A stretch of DNA of 64,000 nucleotides from positions 310,001-374,000 of the forward strand of contig JAKFAO010000005.1 of the NCBI GenBank assembly GCA_021527695.1. Direction: 5' to 3'. Shown piece after piece: positions 57,933-64,000 of this stretch. The position numbers and the translations under genes were made by a program. How positions within the stretch are numbered: position 1 is the stretch's first letter; each line of letters begins with the position of its first letter. The DNA is from Naematelia aurantialba. Its lineage: Eukaryota > Basidiomycota > Tremellomycetes > Tremellales > Naemateliaceae. Under the pieces are notes generated by a model. The model was not told where the DNA came from and did no database searches. It saw only the letters and a list, made by a program, of their open reading frames with translations.

Positions 57933-60200
57933 TCAACTCCGACCGCCAAGCCAGCACTCTTCTCGACCCCACTGCAGAACATCCCCAGCGGACCCAAACA
58001 TCCTCGCCGTCGTCTTGGCTGACCTGGCTTTGGTCGTGGCCTTGGTTCCTTGCAGCCTCAAACTCGCTTTCAGCGCCGCCTCCACCTGGACCATCTCCGC
58101 CCACGCGCGCATCACGCGCTCCTTGCGGTCATTCACCTCGGTCACCTCCTTCACCTCCTTCACGACTTTGGTCTTCCTCCCTCCTGCCTCTGTGGGCATC
58201 CTCCGAGGAGGACCTCCCGCGCCTGTCTTTGGGTTGGGCATAGCTATAGCACTAGCAGAGGCACCGGCGCGGACCGTCCGAGATGGTCGCAGCGCGGTGG
58301 TATCTGATTTAGACAGGGCCGATCTCGTGGACTTTGCCGGTTGAGCCCTGGGCTTTCGAAGTCCGCACGAGTGTATCAGGTATCGAATCAAGTAGTGCAG
58401 CCACTGAGACGGACGTTAGCCTGCCACCATGTCAGGAGGGGGAGCGGCGGGAGAGAGGGCTGACCATGACGGTCGTCAGGGGGTGGTATCCCTTCCAGTC
58501 GCCGGCGATATGGTCCCGCATCGCTCGATAGACATCCCACTGTTCGCCGATACCGTCATACAGATCTACCGGCAACGTCGTCCACGCCGTCCCCTCGGGC
58601 ATGTCAAGCCGCGACAGCCCAAAATCGATGATGGTGGCTTTCACCCCACTGTCCGCTGGGTCCAGGTACGGTCGGCCAGACTCGCCGGATACAGGGATCT
58701 TCGTGATCAAGATCTGACCTTCGTGGAGGTCGCGATGCTGTGTGCAGTCAGCTCAGTCGTCTATGCTGCGAACTTGCAGCAGCAAGAAGCTGGAAGAAGG
58801 TAGTTGGTGACTCACCTCAAAGCTCGTCCAGTCTTCGGCACAGGCTAGAGAACCTACCACCTGCCAGAACACACTTGCAGCCTGGATCCATCCTGTACTG
58901 CGGTCGAATTGGAACGCCTCGAGGTCCGGCCCGCCATGCGAGAGCACAACCAAGATGTATTGCTGATTTACTGAGAACGAGTCGGGTCGGAAGGACTCGG
59001 AAGCCGCGGATGCCTTGTATTCGTCCCATGCGCCCAGTAGTTCAGACGGATAGAAGCCCTCCACGGCGAACGCACTATCGAATTTTATCAGCAGGGTCCG
59101 CCATAGCAGAGAAGTGATGGATATATGGAGTTACCCTATCAAGTGCGCGAAACCGCCCTCAGGAGTAGCCGTCATCCGTTTGGTGACTTGCAGCTCGCGT
59201 AGAATATCTGCGGCCGAAGAACACTCTGGCATCTCTACGTGCCCTGCAACCGACACGTTCTCGTGTCCAACCAAAGGAATGACCTTGACGACGACCTCGG
59301 GCTCGCTGCCTTGCGCTTGAATTGCAAACACCTCGGAGTACGATGCCTCGCCAATCTTGCGAATATGCACAGGCCCGCCATGCACCGCAAAGACCGGTTG
59401 CAGGAAGGTGCTGGATTCAAAGAACGAGACGAAGGGGTGCACGGCGCTCGACGAACATGCCGCGAGAAGTTCCGACAGTTGACCAGCTGTTGTTGGGGCT
59501 GAAGAGTGCAAACATGTTGCATCTGTGTCTTCGTGCAAGGCCAGACTGGCCAGGCGATCGCTCAGATCGGCTGTTGGACGGTGTACTGCCGAACTTGAGG
59601 GAATGACAACGCCGTCAAACACCTCTCGACGGGCTTTGTTGACGGGTGCGCGGGTTGCCTTTGCCTTTACTGTAGCGTTTGTCGCGGGCGCCGGAGAGGT
59701 GCGCGGGACGACTACTTTGTTCGGGCGATTGACCTTCCGAGGCTTGCCGGTCATTGCGCCATGGGTGTCCGCCAACTTGAGTGCAGCATCTCTGGGGACT
59801 TTGCTGGCGTCGGGGAACTGGGAAGCGGAAGGGGTGAGAGGGAGATTCGACACATCTGACGAGAGCTTGCTGCGGAGAGGTGGGCGGAAGGCGGGAGAGG
59901 ACGGGGAGACAGTGAGGTCTTGTGGGAGTGGCTTGACCGGAGAAAAGTCACTATGAACCGAGATGACTTGCTGTACACCTATCAGTTGTGTCGGACCTAT
60001 TAGAGCGGTCTGTAGCTTACTGCTTTCTTGCGACCATACACTGTGACCTGCTTGGTGTCAGCAACGTTGCCCGGTTTCGCGGTTGTAAACTCACCTTCTT
60101 GGTCTGAGGCAGAAAAGAAAACAGTCGCGTTAGCTGGCGAGCTTGCTTTCCCGATTTCGACCACCAGTCAGTCACTCACCCTCGCACCTAGTTCAGACAT
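57933..60200 (-). CDS. HASPIN: Haspin-like histone H3 Thr3 kinase
   Basis: Haspin phosphorylates histone H3 Thr3 in mitosis, creating the mark that draws the chromosomal passenger complex to centromeres. The start ATG at 60200 opens MSELGAR in a 21-nt exon (60200-60180). It is followed by a 9-nt exon (60103-60095, TKK) and a 27-nt exon (60047-60021, VTVYGRKKA), then QVISVHSDFSPVKP, all in frame. The kinase has IRKIGEASYSEVFAI (glycine loop), EPEVVVKVIPL (Lys), ILRELQVTKRM (helix C), QYILVVLSHGGPDLEAFQ (hinge), HRDLHEGQILITKI (catalytic loop) and ATIIDFGLSRLDMPEGTAW. The C-terminus has WLHYLIRYLIHSCGLRK and a basic tail to 57933. In place of the usual HRDLHxGN the loop has Gln, and DFG replaces the DYT of animal haspin. 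The family call rests on HRDLHxG and DxxLSR. Confidence 0.9.
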
Positions 60201-60463
60201 GCTGGGGCACCTCCTTGGACTCGTTCGTTGCTGATAGAGATGATAGATGGAGGTAACGATGCATGGAGAATGACGACAGAGAGGTTGTTGACAACTCTTG
60301 GGAATGCCACGTGGCTTCAGGGTTTCCACCTCTCGACTTGTTTATGGCGTTCCATAAGATCTTTGTACATTTTCATCTGCGCCTCTTTGATCGTATAACA
60401 CGAACGTTTGAGCCAGCCCACTGGTCTCTGGGAGCCAAGGAAGAGACACAAGAGGCATCAAGG
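60201..60463. promoter_or_regulatory. Shared promoter region haspin / INCENP
   Basis: About 263 bp separate the divergent ATGs. The middle holds the 10-bp perfect palindrome GCCACGTGGC (60306-60315), containing a CACGTG E-box, and nearby GTTGTTGACAAC (60283-60294). These are about 110 and 150 bp from the two starts. If the INCENP frame is instead opened at 60263, the spacer shrinks to 62 bp and this palindrome would be coding. Confidence 0.5.
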
Positions 60464-63400
60464 ATGGCCATGGCGTCGCAGACGTACGCTAAGGTCGAGG
60501 ATTATGTCGTGCAGCTTCGAGGGAGTTTGCGGGCAGCCGCGAGCGAGGGGCTAGCGCCGTTGAGAAGCACCATGCAGGAGATGGGGTACGATTGGCTCGA
60601 TGGGTACCTCGAGGGAGTCGTAGGGAGCAGCTCAAGGTCAGGTTTAGCTTCATTGTCTGCATTGTATCGTGCTGGGCAAAGGCTGATGTGCTATAGGGCG
60701 CCGATCACTGAACTGATGAAGACCCCATCAAGGACAGCGACGACCAAGAAAACGCGAGCGACCACCGCCGCAGCGAAGGATCGGACAGAAAAGGTCAAAG
60801 GCCTGAACGCTCGTCTTGGCGTCCTCAGTCCCAGTCCAAGGCTGTTAAGCTCCAGCAACAAGGGCAGTCCAGCTGTAAGTGTCTGCCCATCTTGCTTCCG
60901 AAAGCTGGATAGCTGTACGAGAAACTGATCTTCCATAATAGGGTCGACAACCTCTCTCTCCGCTGCAACCACGATCACTAAACGCGCCTCTTCCGCCACA
61001 GCCTATCTTCTCTCCATCTCCACTGAAGCCCCCAGCCGCTAAAGGCAAGGCCAAGGAGAAGGAGAAGGGTAAAGGCAAGGCAGTAAAGACTAAGAAGGGG
61101 AAGGGGAAGAAGGTGGATGAAGGGTCGGTCGGCGTCGCGTCCCCTCCCAGCAAAACCTCAAGCCGGAATACAAAAACAGCCCAAGCCGTCGATGCTCCGC
61201 CGAAGGCTGTCGTACCAGCCCTGTCAAGTCAGGAGGCCGAGGCGCCTGATGAGCCCGATGAACTGGACACCTTGACGACCCGACCAAGTGAAGCAGAACC
61301 GACAGCGGTCGATGATGCCCGGCCCTCTCAGGCACCTACCTTTACAACCGATTCTCGAGAGCCAAGAAGCGCTTCCTCCGTACAAACACAAGCGTCAGTG
61401 AGGGCGCTGGGAGAGGATGAGCACGATTTGGCTGGTCCAGCGCATCTGGACGCTCACAGTGTGCAAGAGGTATCAATGGCCGAAACATCGACGCGCCCCT
61501 TGACGTCCTACGAGCTTGCCCCCGCTGTGGAGCCTGCCATCCCGCAGCCCATCAGACAACTCGACCTGTCCATCATCGCCGAAGAGAGCAGCAGGATCGA
61601 CTCGACATCGGCTTCGGCGTCGATCGACCGGTTAGCAGTCGGTGCCCAAAAGTCGTCGCTCTCTTTGGCCCCCGCAGGGAAATCAATCGAAGCTTCTACG
61701 CAGGAGTCGACGGCCATTCAGTCGACCCCATCAGCGGTTCCCTCGTCGGCGCCTCCTGCTCCTGGCCCTAGTGTGCCTGTCAGACAAGTCAGGTCGTCGT
61801 GGCTCAGCAAAGCGCTTGGTACCGACACCGTTCCTGTCTCGCATACTTCAGACCTGCGGAGGTCCTTCGCTGCCGGGGCGGAACTCCGGAAATCATTTGC
61901 GCCTATCGGAGACAATCGCAAATCGTTCGCACCTTCAGCAATGCGACCCAACACACCGTCCGACTTGACCACGGCTCGAAAGAGCCTTGCGCCAATCAAT
62001 GGTCTTAAGCGGAAATCGGACGTCGGGGCCGAGGATGAGACTCTGCATGTCGCGAGGCCGGAGAAGGTTGCGCGATTCGACGAACAAGCTCAGCAAGCAG
62101 TTATTACACCTATGAGCGAAGAATACCACGACTTTCCCATACCGCTAGCTTCCTCGCCGCGTGCCACTGCTTCACTGCCTCGTGTGACTCCAGGTACGAG
62201 TGAGCATAGTCGTGGAGAGCGTGGCAGATCGGATATCCACAAGGTGTCCAGGGCGCTGGATGAGCTCAGGGAGAAAGCGCAGGCCAAGGAGGCGGCAGCG
62301 AAAGCAAAGGCGGCCGCGGCCGCACATGCGCAGAAGATGGCAATGTACGAGCCCAAAGCGCAGAGTACGGGCTCGGGCTTCCTGCGGGGTTTGGGGAACA
62401 GCCTAGGTCGGTCTCTCGGGTTTGGAAACGCCCGTTCAGCAGAAGAGGAGGCGAGGCAGAGAGAGGAGGACGAGTTGGCAGAGCAACAGGCTAAAGAGGA
62501 GTTGGAGCGCCTCATGGCTGGTTCGCCGGCGTCGGTCAAAGAGCACATTGTGCACGAACTGGGGAAATCGGCGCCACCATCGCCATCGCGACAGTCAGTC
62601 CACACGATACACCATCCCGAAGTATCTGCTGTCGCGGAACCCGATCAGCTGGAAGAAGACGAAGAGATGGATGAGTCGCAAGTGATCGACGAGCTGAACG
62701 ATCACGATCATGCGCAAGCTCCACGACCCGTCAACTCGGACAACCAGCCCCGACCCGTCAGCCCAGTCAGCAAGCCCCGATCGACGACCCCGACAGATAC
62801 GCCCCCACGAGCACCACATCCCGTTACCGAAGCGCCGCCCCTGCATTCTCGCGTGGAGAAGCACGTGCATGCCGAAGCGGCCAAAGTGCCGAAACCGAGC
62901 GCACAAGAGGAGCAGCCTGCGTCTCAGCGGACCGAGGAAGCTCAGCTGATCAGACCTCCGCCTGCGCTGCAGAGATCGGAAACGCCAGTGGTACAAGAAA
63001 ATGCGAGGTGGGCAGGCGCGGGCATGGAAATCGAAGAGGATGAGTTGGATGAGGAGGAAGAGGAAGAGGAAGAAGAGAAAATCAAGGAACAATCACGGAA
63101 GAACGAGGTGAGTAACTTTCATCTTGGGCGGTATGCCTCACTTATACCTCTAGCGTCGTGCGGATCAAGGCAAAGCAAGCTTCGCTCCTACAAGCCTTTC
63201 TGCATCTACTACCTCGCAGGCTACGACCGCTGGCTACTTTGGACAAGCGTCGACTATGGCAAACAAGGCGCTCGGCGTCAAGCCGTCTGCCGGGCCAGTC
63301 AAGAGCATACAGCTCGCTGCTGCGGCTGCGAAGAAGGTGAGTGACTGATAGCAGCGTCAGAAGATGTGCGGCACTGAGATTGTGCATAGGAACTGGAGGC

Positions 63401-64000
63401 GGCGGATCGCAAGGCACTCCTCAAGGAGCAAGCTGAGCAACGGCGCATCGAGGCAGCGCGCAAGAAGGCAGAGGAAGACCGGACTCGGGCCGAGGAGGAG
63501 CGTAAAGCCAAGCTCGCCGAGGCGGAAGAGCGGCGCGCACGTCAGGCGGAGATTGACGAGAAGCGACGCCAGAGGTTGGAGGCCGAGAAGAAACGGAAAG
63601 AAAAGGAGGATCGGATCGCAAAGGAAAAGGCGGCGAAGGAAGCGGAGGAGAGAGCCATCGCTAAAGCCAAGGTACGTGGTTTCAGGTTTCGCTGTTGCGC
63701 GACTGGCTCACTGACGCTTGCAGGCCGAGGAGGAGGCGAACAAGAAGCGCAAGCTCGCGCCGCAGCTGAACAAATCGGCGAATGGATCGGCCATGAATCC
63801 GGCCAAGCGAGTTGCCGCGCCAGCTGGAGCAATGGCGGTGATCAAGCCGAAAGAAGCATTCCGTCCGAACAAAGCGCCGACCGCTGCACCTTCGGGTACG
63901 AAGCTCGGACCGAGCGCTTTCCGCACTGCCACGGTGGTCGCTAGCGAGGTGTCAGTGACGCAGACGCAGGCGTCGACATCGACATCGACGATATCGCTCG
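60464..64000 (+). CDS. INCENP: INCENP, chromosomal passenger complex scaffold (3' end missing)
   Basis: INCENP binds survivin/borealin at its N-terminus and Aurora B at its C-terminal IN-box. The start at 60464 opens MAMASQTYAKVEDYVVQLRG and reaches EMGYDWLDGYLEGVV, matching the INCENP centromere-targeting helix ending in WLDxYL. An ATG at 60263 in the same frame is less likely because the intervening sequence looks non-coding. Exons join in frame: after 60638 to RAPITELMKTPSRT, then SPSPRLLSSSNKGSPA, then 60942 GRQPLSPLQPRSLN. A large Ser/Pro-rich exon (60942-63107) contains repeats of RKSFAP / RKSLAP (61860-61990). The last exons form a long highly charged single helix (KEQAEQRRIEAARKKAEEDR, EKKRKEKEDRIAKEKAAKEA). 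The IN-box would lie past 64000. Charged helix plus N-terminal helix identify it. Confidence 0.87.
61855..61995 (+). repeat. Repeated RKSFAP/RKSLAP-coding segments in INCENP
   Basis: Three or four related segments encode RRSFAAG, LRKSFAPIG, RKSFAPS and RKSLAPING. Each has a basic residue-Lys-Ser core like an Aurora B or other basophilic-kinase site. The DNA copies are diverged, so selection may have kept the protein motif. Confidence 0.75.

Overview
This is nuclear DNA from a fungus, most likely a basidiomycete yeast of the Tremellomycetes type (Cryptococcus/Trichosporon-like); that placement is inference. The evidence is: dense protein-coding genes on both strands separated by a few hundred bases; many short introns (mostly 44-80 nt, GTRNGY...YAG); a moderately GC-rich sequence; a fused ADE5,7; fungal-only families (OPY2, basidiomycete-style Zn2Cys6 factor, GPI-anchored Ser/Ala protein); and proteins rich in low-complexity runs. 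No tRNA, rRNA, transposon, CRISPR or bacterial-type operon was seen. Gene models were built by joining exons by hand; where exon lengths were summed, the reading frame closed.

Layout, left to right: cullin-1 (CUL1, -); a probable mitochondrial protein of unknown function (+); splicing factor CWC15 (-); a His/Gly-rich CsbD-like stress protein (+); the purine enzyme ADE5,7 (-), divergent from phosphoglucomutase (+); a TVP38/TMEM64 membrane protein (+); a small unknown (+); a Reb1/TTF1-like Myb protein (-); a 928-residue intronless unknown (+); a Zn2Cys6 transcription factor (-); a 2.6-kb gene-poor stretch; the signalling anchor OPY2 (+); a Glu-Pro repeat protein (+); a 9-kb BEACH/WD40 protein of the BPH1/LYST family (-); a GPI-anchored secreted protein (-); a cupin (-); a small one-helix protein (+); a one-helix unknown (-); a mucin-like single-pass protein (-); an LYR-motif protein (+); the box C/D snoRNP assembly factor BCD1 (-); a CREG-like secreted protein (-); ribosomal protein eS24 (+); haspin kinase (-); and INCENP (+), which runs off the right edge.

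Two things stand out. First, the right end carries haspin and INCENP as a head-to-head pair with about 260 bp between start codons. Haspin marks histone H3 Thr3 and that mark recruits the INCENP-Aurora B complex, so two steps of one centromere pathway may share a promoter, with a CACGTG palindrome in it. The haspin reading also shows changed catalytic motifs. Second, several genes contain extremely small coding exons: PGM has its ATG split by an intron and its stop codon alone in the last exon; RPS24 has only ATG in its first coding exon; CUL1 has a 16-nt exon, CREG a 23-nt exon, and haspin begins with exons of 21, 9 and 27 nt.

Most other genes are housekeeping. OPY2 and the mucin-like membrane protein, 15 kb apart, could belong to related MAP-kinase sensing, but only by analogy.
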